Source: Oscillospiraceae bacterium | Lineage (GTDB): Bacteria; Bacillota; Clostridia; Oscillospirales; Acutalibacteraceae | Length of the DNA: 52,816 nucleotides | Direction: 5' to 3' | Assembly (NCBI GenBank): GCA_015065765.1 | Contig: SVPP01000017.1 | Location: 1-52,816, forward strand | Shown: piece after piece, positions 27,147 through 35,767 of the stretch | Numbering within the stretch: the first letter of the stretch is position 1 | Layout of the letters: the number at the start of each line of letters is the position of its first letter | Notes under the pieces: model-generated | The model's database searches: none | The model's input: the letters and a program-made list of their open reading frames with translations, nothing else | What the model was told of the DNA's origin: nothing | Position numbers and translations under genes: made by a program

Positions 27147-27563
27147 TTATTCGTGAAAGATGAACAGCTTTGTATTTTTTCCGAAATCATCTTCGGCATT
27201 ATAGTAAGGCTCTTCGTTTTCCCATTCCTGATGAAAACGGATAATCATGGAATCTTTCAGATCCACTGAAACATAGACAAAGAAATGCTTGTCGGGATAT
27301 TTCGCTCTTAAACAATTCAAAAGCGATTTACCCAGAATGTCTGAAATCTCCTCAGCATTTTCAAACTCTTTTTTCGTTATCTTATCAAGCAGATGAACAT
27401 GATTTTCAAGTGCTTCAAACTCTGTTCTGTCCGATATGTCTTTCAGACTTTCAGGTGTAACTGTACTGCTACAGTAAACAACATATTCATTACCGCTATT
27501 ATCTTCAATTGTTCTGAAAGAAAACAAGCCGACTGTTAACTGTAAAAAATCAAATCTTTTCAT
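27147..27563 (-). CDS. Small soluble protein of unknown function
   Basis: This 138-residue protein has no signal peptide or membrane segment. It begins MKRFDFLQLTVGLFSFRTIE, contains a helical acidic middle (EFENAEEISDILGKSLLNCL) and strands such as KHFFVYVSVDLKDSMIIRFH. I do not recognise a family. Its ATG overlaps the malic enzyme stop (ATGA), so it is the last gene of the glpK operon and translationally coupled to it. Confidence 0.6.
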   Translation of the reverse strand: MKRFDFLQLTVGLFSFRTIEDNSGNEYVVYCSSTVTPESLKDISDRTEFEALENHVHLLDKITKKEFENAEEISDILGKSLLNCLRAKYPDKHFFVYVSVDLKDSMIIRFHQEWENEEPYYNAEDDFGKNTKLFIFHE

Positions 27564-28740
27564 ATTCTTGCAACGCCGGTCTGACGTGCAGCTTCTGCAA
27601 CTGCAGCGGCAACAGTTTTACCTACTCTTTCATCGAAAGCCTTGGGAATAATGTATTCCGGACAAAGCTCTTCGTCTGAAACGAGAGATGCTATTGCTTT
27701 TGCAGCGGCAATCTTCATTTCCTCATTGATATCACTTGCTCTTACGTCAAGTGCGCCACGGAAAATTCCGGGAAATGCAAGAACGTTGTTTATCTGGTTA
27801 GGATAGTCGCTTCTGCCGGTGCCTACAACCGCAGCACCTGCAGCCTTTGCTTCGTCAGGCATAATTTCGGGAACAGGATTTGCCATTGCCATAACAACCG
27901 CATCCTTCGCCATTGACTTAATCATATCCTGAGAAACACAACCGGGTGCTGAAACACCAACGAGAACATCTGCACCTTTAAGTGCATCTGCAAGTGTGCC
28001 GTCAATGTTATCCTTATTTGAAATTTCTGCCATTTCTTCCTGAGCGGAGGTCATACCCTCTTTGCCTTTGCAGACAATACCGAAGCGGTCGCACATAATA
28101 ACATTTTTAACACCGACCTGAATAAACAGCTTTGCAATTGCAATACCTGCTGAGCCTGCACCGTTGATTACAACAGTTGCATCTTCAACCTTTTTGCCGA
28201 CGCATTTGAGAGCGTTATAAGGGCTGCGGAGCAAACAATTGCTGTACCATGCTGGTCATCGTGGAAAACAGGAATGTCAACGTCTTCTCTTTCTTTCAGT
28301 TTTCTTTCGATTTCAAAGCAACGGGGAGCTGCGATATCTTCAAGATTGATTCCGCCGAATGAACCTGCAAGAAGTGCGATTGTGTTTACGATTTCGTCAA
28401 CATCCTTTGAACGGATGCAGAGAGGGAACGCATCAACTCCTGCAAACTCCTTAAAAAGAACGCATTTGCCTTCCATAACCGGCATACCTGCTTCGGGACC
28501 GATATCGCCAAGACCTAAAACTGCAGTACCGTCTGTAATAACTGCAACAAGGTTATGACGGCGTGTAAGTTCGTAGCTTTTATTGTAATCTTTATTGATT
28601 TCAAGGCAAGGCTGTGCAACACCGGGGGTGTATGCAAGAGACAAAGACTCTTTGTCATTTACCTTTGCTCTTGCGTTAACTTCAATTTTACCCTGCCATT
28701 CATAATGACATTCAAGTGATTTTTTTGCGTAATCCATCAT
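27560..28740 (-). pseudogene. NAD(P)-dependent malic enzyme split by a one-base frameshift
   Basis: Read together, the two frames give a malic enzyme of about 393 residues, the normal length of the short bacterial form that oxidatively decarboxylates malate to pyruvate. The first frame (28740 to about 28216) carries [47 protein letters not shown] and [13 protein letters not shown]. After CSAALI it runs into a wrong frame ([15 protein letters not shown], stop). The second frame continues correctly with [20 protein letters not shown] then GSAGIAIAKLF (Rossmann motif) and MANPVPEI. One T is missing from the plus strand at about 28215-28216 (CGTTATAAG where CGTTTATAAG would restore the frame). 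Either a recent null mutation or a sequencing/assembly error; everything else looks intact. Confidence 0.85.
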
Positions 28741-29849
28741 TAGTCCTCCCAGGGGAATTTATAGTCAAGTCCTAAATCATCGCGTACTTTTGACATTTCT
28801 TTCTGTACTGATTCGTTAATCGGCACACCTGAATCTTTTCTCTGCTGCCAGATTTCGTATTCTTTTTCACCTGCAGTATAGATTCTTTCCTGACCGGGTG
28901 CTTTCTTTGAAGCGCGGATTGAACGGATGATATCGCCTGCTTTCTTTCGGCAGACATCTTCACCAAGGAAGTGGTCTGTGTCAATTGCAATGAAGAAATG
29001 TCCGAGATGATAGGGAACTTTTTCACCGTTTTCACCTACACCGTCAAGTGATTTACCATAGTCACCGTCCTGAAGAACTGATGAGAAAAACTCGACTGCA
29101 AGAGCAAAGCCGTAACCTTTATAACCGCCGAGAGCTTCACCGATACCGCCGAGAGTTGTAAGCGCCGCTGTGCCGTTACGGATTTTCTTAAGTGCAACAC
29201 CTGCATCACCTTCAACAGGCTCGCCGTCAATACCGATAATTGTACCGGGATGAACATCTTCACCGATTCTTTCGTAATATTCAACCTTACCGTTCTGTGT
29301 AATTGAAGTTGCACAGTCAAAGTTGAAATCAAACTCCTCGTCAGTGGGGACACCGATTGTAAAGGGGTTTGTACCGAACATACCTTCAACGCCATGTGTG
29401 GGAGCAACTGAGGGACGTGCATTTGTACCTGTCATACCGATGCAACCCGCTTTAGTTGCCATTGTTGTATAGTAACCTGCAATACCGTAGTGGCATGAAT
29501 TACGTACTGCAACCATACCCATACCGTATTCCTTAGCCTTTTTGATTGCAAGGCTCATTGCCTTGTAACCGATAACCTGTCCCATACCGTCATGTCCATC
29601 AACAACAGCAGTTGTGGGAGTTTCTTTGATGATTTCAAAGTTTGTCACCGGATTCTGGATACCCCAGTTGATTCTGTCAATATAAATAGGCTTGAATCTG
29701 TTACAGCCGTGTGATTCAATACCTCTTCTGTCTGATTCAAGAAGAATGTCTGTACAGATTTCAGCATCTTCTCTGGGAACGCCTGTTCCTACAAATGCAT
29801 CAGTGATGAAATCCTGAGCTGTTTTCCAATCAAGTATTACTTTTCCCAT
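28740..29849 (-). CDS. Malate/L-lactate dehydrogenase, Ldh2 (COG2055) family
   Basis: This 369-residue protein belongs to the Ldh2/YlbC/ComC family of NAD(P)-dependent 2-hydroxyacid dehydrogenases (malate, sulfolactate, ureidoglycolate). Motifs: [17 protein letters not shown] (about 53-69, with the catalytic-type SHG), [16 protein letters not shown] (about 113-128), [15 protein letters not shown] followed by MFGTNPF, and [19 protein letters not shown]. Substrate cannot be told by eye, but the malic enzyme directly downstream makes malate the likeliest. The stop overlaps the malic enzyme start (TAATG). Confidence 0.88.
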   Translation of the reverse strand: MGKVILDWKTAQDFITDAFVGTGVPREDAEICTDILLESDRRGIESHGCNRFKPIYIDRINWGIQNPVTNFEIIKETPTTAVVDGHDGMGQVIGYKAMSLAIKKAKEYGMGMVAVRNSCHYGIAGYYTTMATKAGCIGMTGTNARPSVAPTHGVEGMFGTNPFTIGVPTDEEFDFNFDCATSITQNGKVEYYERIGEDVHPGTIIGIDGEPVEGDAGVALKKIRNGTAALTTLGGIGEALGGYKGYGFALAVEFFSSVLQDGDYGKSLDGVGENGEKVPYHLGHFFIAIDTDHFLGEDVCRKKAGDIIRSIRASKKAPGQERIYTAGEKEYEIWQQRKDSGVPINESVQKEMSKVRDDLGLDYKFPWED

Positions 29850-29879
29850 ATTTATCTACTCCTTAACCTTATTATATAC

Positions 29880-31382
29880 TTATTCATGTTCTTCCCAATC
29901 CATGGAGCGTTTAACCGCTTTTTTCCATCCTGCATAAAGCTTGTCACGTTTTTCCATATCCATTTGGGGAGTAAAGATTCTGTCAACTTCTCTGAGACCT
30001 GCAAGCTCTTCTTCGTCCTTCCAGAAGCCTACTGCAAGACCTGCAAGGAACGCCGCACCGAGGGCAGTTGTTTCCACCATTTTCGGGCGGTCAACAGGTG
30101 TTCTTATCATATCTGACTGAATCTGCATCATAATGTTGCTGACTGATGCACCACCGTCAACACGAAGAGAAGAAAGCTCAATTCCTGAATCTGCATTCAT
30201 AGCTTCAAGCAAATCTGTCATCTGAAACGCAATGCTTTCAAGACATGCTCTTGCTATGTGTGCACGGTTTGCACCACGTGTAAGTCCCATCATGCAGCCT
30301 CTTGCGTACATATCCCAATAAGGTGCACCGAGGCCGGTGAAAGCCGGAACAAAATAAACTCCGTTTGCATCTTCAACTGTTTCTGCAAGCTCGTCAATAC
30401 GTGGTGCAGTATCAATGAGATGAATTTCATCACGAAGCCATTTGATAACCGAGCCTGCATTGAAGGCACTGCCCTCAATAGAATATGTAACTTTATCTCC
30501 AATTCCCCATGCAACACCTGAAACAAGATTATTTTTTGAATGTACCCTTGTATCTCCTGTGTTCATGAGAAGGAAACAGCCTGTACCGTAAGTGTTTTTT
30601 GCCTCACCTCTACAGAAACATGTCTGACCGTAAAGTGCCGCAGGCTGGTCACCGATTGCACTTGCAACAGGTACCCCCGCTAAATCTTCAAGACCTAAAA
30701 TTCCTTCGGAAACATATCCGTAAATTTCGCTTGAAGGTCTTACCTCAGGAAGCATAGACATTGGAATTTCAAGCTCCTGACAAAGTTTTTCATCCCAACA
30801 AAGCTTATCAACATCAAAGAGCATAGTTCTTGATGCATTTGAATAATCCGTTACGTGGCAGCCTGTCAGTTTCCAGATAAGCCATGTGTCAACAGTGCCG
30901 AAAAGCAAATCACCTTTTTCTGCAGATTCTTTTGCACCCTGAACATTATCAAGAATCCATTTGATTTTTGTACCCGAGAAGTAAGCATCAATAAGAAGAC
31001 CTGTCTTTTCTTTCACATAATCTTCCAAACCTCTCGCTTTGAGCTCTTCGCACATTTTGGCAGTTCGTCTGCACTGCCATACAATCGCATTATAAACAGG
31101 TTTGCCTGTATTTTTATCCCAGACAATTGTAGTTTCACGCTGGTTTGTAATACCGATTGCGGCAATCTGAGAGGGCTCTACTGAGGACTGCGCAAAAAGC
31201 TGAGTGATAGAGTTGAACTGACTGTAAAGAATTTCCATGGGATCATGCTCAACCCATCCTGAATCGGGATAAATCTGATTAAATTCTTTCTGTGCTTTTG
31301 CGGCAATTCTGCCGGACTTATCAAAAGCTACCGCTCTTGAGCTTGTTGTTCCCTGGTCAAGGGAGAGAATATACTTTTCCAT
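29880..31382 (-). CDS. glpK: Glycerol kinase
   Basis: This 500-residue kinase makes sn-glycerol 3-phosphate from glycerol and ATP. Motifs: [15 protein letters not shown] (6-20), [14 protein letters not shown] (about 80), [69 protein letters not shown], and [12 protein letters not shown] chose ATG 31382 because AGGAGGATATGGT precedes it; the longer frame has no RBS. First gene of the operon glpK-dehydrogenase-malic enzyme-unknown. No glycerol facilitator or glycerol-3-phosphate dehydrogenase is nearby. Confidence 0.96.
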   Translation of the reverse strand: MEKYILSLDQGTTSSRAVAFDKSGRIAAKAQKEFNQIYPDSGWVEHDPMEILYSQFNSITQLFAQSSVEPSQIAAIGITNQRETTIVWDKNTGKPVYNAIVWQCRRTAKMCEELKARGLEDYVKEKTGLLIDAYFSGTKIKWILDNVQGAKESAEKGDLLFGTVDTWLIWKLTGCHVTDYSNASRTMLFDVDKLCWDEKLCQELEIPMSMLPEVRPSSEIYGYVSEGILGLEDLAGVPVASAIGDQPAALYGQTCFCRGEAKNTYGTGCFLLMNTGDTRVHSKNNLVSGVAWGIGDKVTYSIEGSAFNAGSVIKWLRDEIHLIDTAPRIDELAETVEDANGVYFVPAFTGLGAPYWDMYARGCMMGLTRGANRAHIARACLESIAFQMTDLLEAMNADSGIELSSLRVDGGASVSNIMMQIQSDMIRTPVDRPKMVETTALGAAFLAGLAVGFWKDEEELAGLREVDRIFTPQMDMEKRDKLYAGWKKAVKRSMDWEEHE

Positions 31383-31406
31383 ACCATATCCTCCTGAAAT
31401 AATCAA

Positions 31407-31450
31407 GGGAAAACCCACAACCTAAAAATTTTCAAGCTGTCAGTTTTCCC
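31407..31450. promoter_or_regulatory. Inverted repeat in the glpK leader
   Basis: GGGAAAAC (31407-31414) pairs exactly with GTTTTCCC (31443-31450), with one more A-T pair outside; the loop is 28 bases. On the minus-strand transcript it lies between the promoter and the RBS. There is no U-run, so it is not a simple terminator. Confidence 0.45.
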
Positions 31451-31479
31451 TCCAATTAACTTTAAAATATTACACTTAT

Positions 31480-31508
31480 ATCTTAATCCAAAAACAACTA
31501 AAAGTCAA
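31480..31508 (-). promoter_or_regulatory. Promoter for the glpK operon
   Basis: Minus strand TTGACT (31503-31508), a 17-bp spacer and TAAGAT (31480-31485). It predicts a leader of roughly 90 bases that contains the inverted repeat 31407-31450. Confidence 0.6.
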
Positions 31509-31528
31509 TAGACAGACTTCTCTGTTTG

Positions 31529-32650
31529 TTATACTTTCTGGTTCTTTCTGAAATTAGGCATATCCATTGCTTTACCGCCGTTCTGGACAGAGATATTTGA
31601 AAGAAGTCCTACTGCACTCCATTCGGCTGCATCGTAAACATCAACATAAGGCTTTGTGCCGTTTGCAACCGCATCGATGAAATCCTTAACGATGAAGAAG
31701 TCGCCGCCTTCATGACCTGTCTTTTTCTGCTCTTCTGTAGCAGTTTTATATCTCTCAGGAAGATAAAGTCCCTCGTATTCCTTAAGGGGCTGCCACTCCT
31801 GCTTGTAGCCGTACTCAGCACCTTCCGGCATAATATGCACTTTATGATCATCACCAAGACCTCTGGGTGCTTCATAAGCGCCGTTTGTACCCTGAAGAAG
31901 ATAGTAATTCATCTTGTGAGGTCTGTTTGAAAGGCAGTCAACACGCACCTTTACAAGCTCACCGCCGTCAAGAGTACACATTGTAACAGTTGTGTCGTCC
32001 TGCTTGAACTGAGGTGCTGTAAAGCTACCTGTACCGAAAGAAGAAACTGATGTAATTCTCTTGCCTGCAGGGAAGCATTTCATAACAGGGCCGAGAGAAT
32101 GTGTGGGATAGAAGCATCCTCTTGTGCCAAGCTGCCAATAGCTTCTCCATGAAGTTTTGCCGTTTTTGTAAACTGCAAGATCCTTGATATCGTGGAGATA
32201 TTCGCCTTCTGCATAGTAAAGCTTACCGAAAAGTCCTGCCTCTGACATGCTTCTTATCATCTGTGCCTGAGGTGAATAGCAGTAGTTTTCTGCCATCATG
32301 TACGTTTTTCCGCTTTTTTCAACAGCTTCAACAAGCCAGTGAAGTTCGTCCATTGTAACGCCTGCAGTAACCTCACTCATAACATGCTTGCCTGCTTCGA
32401 GAGCTGCAAGAGTCTGCATAACGTGATACTGCATAGGAGTTGCAACGATAACTGCGTCGATATCGCTTTCAAGCATATCGTCATAAATTCTGTATGTATT
32501 CGGAATATTGTATGTTTCGGAAATTTCCTTGAGAACATCTTCGTCAAGGTCACAGATTGCTGTAATTTCAACATTTTCGCAATTCTGCAGACCCATAATC
32601 ATACATTTGCCTCTTGCACCTACAATACCTACTTTGATTTTCTTTTCCAT
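31529..32650 (-). CDS. Gfo/Idh/MocA-family oxidoreductase
   Basis: This 373-residue protein has an N-terminal Rossmann domain (KVGIVGARGKCMIMGLQN, ITAICDLDEDVLKEIS, AVIVATPMQYHVMQTLAALE, GKHVMSEV in place of the usual GKHVxxEKP) and a C-terminal alpha/beta domain. The stretch LGTRGCFYPTHSLGPVMKCF resembles the YPTH.LGPV segment of the GH109-type branch (NAD-dependent glycosidases), so it may act on a sugar or sugar acid. Substrate is unknown. I chose ATG 32650 because GGAGG is seven bases upstream. It starts three bases from the stop of the upstream GNAT gene. Confidence 0.85.
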   Translation of the reverse strand: MEKKIKVGIVGARGKCMIMGLQNCENVEITAICDLDEDVLKEISETYNIPNTYRIYDDMLESDIDAVIVATPMQYHVMQTLAALEAGKHVMSEVTAGVTMDELHWLVEAVEKSGKTYMMAENYCYSPQAQMIRSMSEAGLFGKLYYAEGEYLHDIKDLAVYKNGKTSWRSYWQLGTRGCFYPTHSLGPVMKCFPAGKRITSVSSFGTGSFTAPQFKQDDTTVTMCTLDGGELVKVRVDCLSNRPHKMNYYLLQGTNGAYEAPRGLGDDHKVHIMPEGAEYGYKQEWQPLKEYEGLYLPERYKTATEEQKKTGHEGGDFFIVKDFIDAVANGTKPYVDVYDAAEWSAVGLLSNISVQNGGKAMDMPNFRKNQKV

Positions 32651-32652
32651 TT

Positions 32653-33234
32653 TTAGTCCTCCAATCTTATGTAACAATGATGACTTGCGTCTTCTTCTTT
32701 AAGCATCTCAAGTTCCTTGATGCCGTATTCCTTCATAACTGCAACCCAACGGTCATACATGCCCTCATCATATTCAACAGGCTGGAAACCGTATGAAAGA
32801 TAACTCTTGACTGCAGCCTTTCTCCATTCGTCAGTTGTAAGAAAAGCATAGTCGCAACCGTCATCATAAAGCTTATTGACAGCAATCTGATTAAGAGCGT
32901 TTCCAAGACCTTTACCTCTCATGTCGCTTCTTACAGATACCATGTGAACGTGTCCCATATTCTTATCAGGATGATAAATTACTGCAATAGTTGCAACATG
33001 CTCACCCTCATAGTCGATAAAGAAAAGATCTTTTTCGGGAACAAGATCGTCGCAACCTAAAATTGCATCCTCAAAATTCTTTCTTGTAGCATCCTCGCCT
33101 ACAAGACCGTTTTTGCAAATTTCAATCCATGCGGGAATATCGCTTTCGTCCTTATAGTTAACAACAGTAAAACCCTCGGGAAGCTTTACCGGTTCGGGTT
33201 TCTGTCTTTTCCAATACATTTTAAGCTGTGCCAT
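32653..33234 (-). CDS. GNAT-family N-acetyltransferase
   Basis: This 193-residue protein shows the GNAT acetyl-CoA binding site VSVRSDMRGKGLGNALNQIA (about 121-140, with the R-G-x-G-x-G type loop RGKGLG), preceded by strand HVATIAVIYHPDKNMGHVHM and followed by AFLTTDEWRKAAVKSYLSYG followed by F, the usual Y..GF end. The substrate is unknown; coupling with the sugar-type oxidoreductase suggests a small-molecule or amino-sugar target. ATG 33234 gives AAGGAG an 8-base spacing; an ATG two codons upstream is too close to the RBS. Confidence 0.82.
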   Translation of the reverse strand: MAQLKMYWKRQKPEPVKLPEGFTVVNYKDESDIPAWIEICKNGLVGEDATRKNFEDAILGCDDLVPEKDLFFIDYEGEHVATIAVIYHPDKNMGHVHMVSVRSDMRGKGLGNALNQIAVNKLYDDGCDYAFLTTDEWRKAAVKSYLSYGFQPVEYDEGMYDRWVAVMKEYGIKELEMLKEEDASHHCYIRLED

Positions 33235-33267
33235 ACGCATTTCTCCTTGCCTTTTTTATATAGAAGT

Positions 33268-33296
33268 ATTTTATCACACTTTATTTGTTTTTTCAA
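33268..33296 (-). promoter_or_regulatory. Promoter for the GNAT-oxidoreductase pair
   Basis: Minus strand TTGAAA (33291-33296), a 17-bp spacer and TAAAAT (33268-33273). Confidence 0.65.
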
Positions 33297-33308
33297 TGCG
33301 TTTGCAAA

Positions 33309-33342
33309 GAAAAACTGCATCAACCTTAAAAGATTGATGCAG
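33309..33342 (-). terminator. Terminator of the dockerin-SpoIID gene
   Basis: Stem CTGCATCAA/TTGATGCAG (33315-33323 with 33334-33342), extended by three more pairs after one mismatch, followed on the minus strand by TTTTTCTTT. Confidence 0.75.
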
Positions 33343-33348
33343 AAATTT

Positions 33349-34437
33349 TTAAACATATTCAACTGTGTAGCAGGGAGATCGAAGTCCTAAAACTTCATAA
33401 ATTCTTGCACCCTTAACTGTTTTCTGACCGTCGATGGAAACAGTGAGAGCATGTCCGATATTTTCGTCTACTGCTTCATCGTGGGAAAGAATCTGAATCC
33501 AGTTTTCAGGATCCGAAGAGAGCTTGACATTAAAATTATTTTCAAGCTTATACTTCATTTCTTCTTCAGTATAAGTTACTGTCTTTTTGTAGCCTGAAAC
33601 TGTGCTGTCATATTTACTTTCAACACGTGTGAGATATGGCAGATCCTGCACCCAGATATCACAGCATTTTGCCGTTGTACCTGCAGAAGTTGCTGAATAA
33701 ACAGCCAATGCAACTTTACCATTATATGAGAGATACTGTCCCATAACCTCATCAACAACATCATAAATCACATCACTCTTTGATGCGTTCTTCACGTCAG
33801 ATTTCATAGCGTGATCGTTAGCAACAAAGTTTTTGCTGAAATTGTTGTGATATTTTCCGTATGTATAAATTGTAACACACTGAGCTTTAAGAGCCTCTGT
33901 CTGGAACGAAGGACCCATTTCAGCATAAAGAACACCGGCGAGATAATCTCTCATTGAATATTCCTTGCCGTTATATTTAACCTTTTCCGGTGCATTATCG
34001 TCCTTTTCTTCAAGGGTTGTGCCGGGATAGTAGTGATCCAAAATCCACTGATAATCAGCACCGTCATTTTTCGCATAAAGATTAGCACCGTTCTGACTCA
34101 TACCGATATCATGTCCCCAACCATAGGTTGTGATTCTGAAGGTGCCTTCTTTCTTTTCTTCATCCTCGTCCTTACCGAGAATGATATTATAAATCTTCAT
34201 GGCGTCAGCTACGTTTATACTGCCGTCAGAATTCACATCAGCTTTTTTCTCTTCTTCCGCTGTCAACGTATTCTTACCTGAAATAAAATTGAAAACTATC
34301 ATAGCATCACTGACAGTTACATCGCCGTCGCCATTTACATCACCTTTGGCTGCAGCGAAGACATTGACTATACTGACACTGAGAACAAGTGTCAGAACAG
34401 CAAGAAGAATACTTAAACGTTTTTTTGCTTTACTCAC
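33349..34437 (-). CDS. Secreted dockerin-SpoIID/LytB protein with permuted motif order
   Basis: This 362-residue protein starts at GTG 34437 (GGAGG upstream). It has a signal peptide (1-30) and an N-terminal type I dockerin (two loops, DVNGDGDVTVSD at 33-44 and DVNSDGSINVAD at 68-79). Then comes the motif YGWGHDIGMSQNGANLYA with ILDHYYPGT (105-140), which in SpoIID/LytB proteins normally stands at the C-terminal end. It is followed by the SpoIID core DYLAGVLYAEMGPSFQTEAL then KAQCVTIYTYGKY (164-196), containing the glutamate (E173) expected to be catalytic. The protein ends at GARIYEVLGLRSPCYTVEYV. SpoIID is a lytic transglycosylase acting on stem-peptide-free glycan; SpoIID-like proteins outside sporulation are cell-wall hydrolases. 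The GHG of the motif is GHD here. Role in surface-attached wall remodelling is inferred. Confidence 0.82.
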   Translation of the reverse strand: MSKAKKRLSILLAVLTLVLSVSIVNVFAAAKGDVNGDGDVTVSDAMIVFNFISGKNTLTAEEEKKADVNSDGSINVADAMKIYNIILGKDEDEEKKEGTFRITTYGWGHDIGMSQNGANLYAKNDGADYQWILDHYYPGTTLEEKDDNAPEKVKYNGKEYSMRDYLAGVLYAEMGPSFQTEALKAQCVTIYTYGKYHNNFSKNFVANDHAMKSDVKNASKSDVIYDVVDEVMGQYLSYNGKVALAVYSATSAGTTAKCCDIWVQDLPYLTRVESKYDSTVSGYKKTVTYTEEEMKYKLENNFNVKLSSDPENWIQILSHDEAVDENIGHALTVSIDGQKTVKGARIYEVLGLRSPCYTVEYV

Positions 34438-34500
34438 GTTTTTCCCTCCGCGTTTTTTTACATCTTTGTCTTATACTTTCTGTTATCATGCCCTATAATA

Positions 34501-34532
34501 GTAACAAAAAAATTACAAAAAATCAAGTGTTT
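34501..34532 (-). repeat. Upstream element copy 1 (before the SpoIID gene)
   Basis: This 32-base stretch is identical at 30 of 32 positions to 35659-35690. It lies 64 bases from the SpoIID GTG and has TATTAT just downstream on the minus strand, so it probably contains promoter or operator sequence. Confidence 0.7.
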
Positions 34533-34576
34533 TATAAATTGTTTACAATTCTTTACTTTTTTTAATAAAAAAATAA

Positions 34577-34600
34577 GGCTATATCCGTGTGGATACAGCC
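34577..34600 (-). terminator. Terminator of the 34619-35548 lipoprotein gene
   Basis: On the minus strand GGCTGTATCC-ACAC-GGATATAGCC (10 pairs including one G-U) is followed by TTATTTTTTTA. Confidence 0.8.
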
Positions 34601-34618
34601 TAAATTATGTTTTAAAAA

Positions 34619-35548
34619 TTAGAAGCCGCCACCTGTTTTAATAACGTAATCGATGTTTGCTTCTGTACCATTAAGTGTAACATTAAATATTGCAATCGCT
34701 GCTTTAACATTAGAAAGAGTTACATTAACAGTGTATGACCATGTACCTTTTACAATATAGCCGTTTTCGTCAATTTTAACTTTCAATGTGGGGTTCTTGT
34801 ATCTGAGAGCAATTTCGCCCTGTGAATAGTCTACTACGAGGGGATCGAGCTTTTTGATAGCACCGTCAACACCGTCAAGAACGCTGATTGCATGACCAAC
34901 TGTACCATTGTGAGAAACGCCGTTAACTCCATCTTTCTGCTCTACCATTGTCATTTCGATAACAGTATAGTTGCCGCTCTTATATGCTTTTGCACTCTTA
35001 GCATCAGAAGCAACAAGGTTTTCGTGACCGCCTGTGATACCTGTGAAAGGTGTTGAACTGTCTGAAAGTGCTGCCTTCGCAATAGGCTCTACCGCACTGA
35101 TAAGACCACCGATAGCACCTTCACCGCCGTCAAGCTTTGTAAGTGTCATTACCTGAGTGCAGTTTGTTTTATCATTGTCACTCTTCTTAGCTGCTGCTTT
35201 GTAGAAGTCGATGATTTCCTGCTTTGACCATTTAGAAGGATCCTTAGCTGTATCTGAAGTTTTTGTTGTTTCATTCTTCTTTGTTGTTTCATCTTTTTCT
35301 GTCTTCTCTTCTTTTGTTACAACTTCAGTAACTATTTCTGTGTTACCTTCTTCGTCTGTAACAACTTCTGTGATGACTTCTGTTTCTGCTTCTTCTGTTG
35401 CTTCCTCTGTTACATCATCAGCATTTGCAGGAGCTTCTGTTGTGATTTCTTCAGGATTTGTTGTTGTTTCTTCTTCGCCGTTGCCGCCGCATGCTGCAAA
35501 TGAGAAGAGCATGAGTGCTGCCATGAGAAGTGCAAGTAACTTCTTCAT
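34619..35548 (-). CDS. Lipoprotein with Thr/Glu-rich linker, unknown function (copy 2)
   Basis: This 309-residue protein has a lipobox (LFSFAACGG, Cys about 20) and a long low-complexity linker (about 21-105) rich in Thr, Glu and Lys (for example EEITTEAPANADDVTEEATE), which would lift the globular part away from the membrane. The C-terminal domain (about 108-309) contains SKQEIIDFYKAAAKKSDNDK, GKLDGG-like turns and strands (YTVIEMTMVEQKDG, IALRYKNPTLKVKIDENGYI). I do not recognise it. The first 50 residues are nearly identical to the upstream lipoprotein, and both globular parts end in an amphipathic beta pattern, so the two are paralogues. AAGGAG before its ATG lies inside a 13-codon leader ORF. 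Confidence 0.8.
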   Translation of the reverse strand: MKKLLALLMAALMLFSFAACGGNGEEETTTNPEEITTEAPANADDVTEEATEEAETEVITEVVTDEEGNTEIVTEVVTKEEKTEKDETTKKNETTKTSDTAKDPSKWSKQEIIDFYKAAAKKSDNDKTNCTQVMTLTKLDGGEGAIGGLISAVEPIAKAALSDSSTPFTGITGGHENLVASDAKSAKAYKSGNYTVIEMTMVEQKDGVNGVSHNGTVGHAISVLDGVDGAIKKLDPLVVDYSQGEIALRYKNPTLKVKIDENGYIVKGTWSYTVNVTLSNVKAAIAIFNVTLNGTEANIDYVIKTGGGF

Positions 35549-35586
35549 AATAATTGTCTCCTTTTAAATTTTTTTGTTTTACTCAC
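35545..35586 (-). CDS. Possible 13-codon leader ORF overlapping the lipoprotein start
   Basis: GTG at 35586 opens a short frame encoding VSKTKKFKRRQLL whose TGA (35545-35547) overlaps the lipoprotein ATG (35546-35548). Its first six codons match the first six of the SpoIID gene at 34437 (GTGAGTAAA then GCA or ACA, AAAAAA), so it is likely the fossil start of a duplicated gene that may still act in translational coupling. GGGG precedes it at a rather long distance. Confidence 0.4.
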   Translation of the reverse strand: MSKTKKFKRRQLL

Positions 35587-35658
35587 GTTTTGTTTTTCCC
35601 CACGCAAGCTGTACTCTACTGATATGTCTCTTTATAGTCATATCCGTACTTTATCATC

Positions 35659-35690
35659 GTAACAAAAAAAACACAAAAAATCAAGTGTTT
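35659..35690 (-). repeat. Upstream element copy 2 (before the lipoprotein gene)
   Basis: Second copy of the 32-base element at 34501-34532 (30/32 identical), 73 bases from the leader GTG at 35586. Confidence 0.7.
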
Positions 35691-35721
35691 TTAAAAATTC
35701 TTTCAGTCTTAAAAAATCTTG

Positions 35722-35748
35722 CAGGGCTGTTGCAAAGCAACAACCCTG
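35722..35748 (-). terminator. Terminator of the 35768-36736 lipoprotein gene
   Basis: Minus strand CAGGGTTGTTG-CTTTG-CAACAGCCCTG (11 pairs including one G-U), followed after CAAGA by TTTTTT. Confidence 0.75.
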
Positions 35749-35767
35749 TAGTCAGATTAAATGCCTA

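Noticed and set aside
28168..28234. Independent start for the second malic enzyme fragment (TTG near 28234)
   Set aside because: The first residues from this start are out of register with the family; the fragment is better explained as the continuation of the upstream frame after a lost base.
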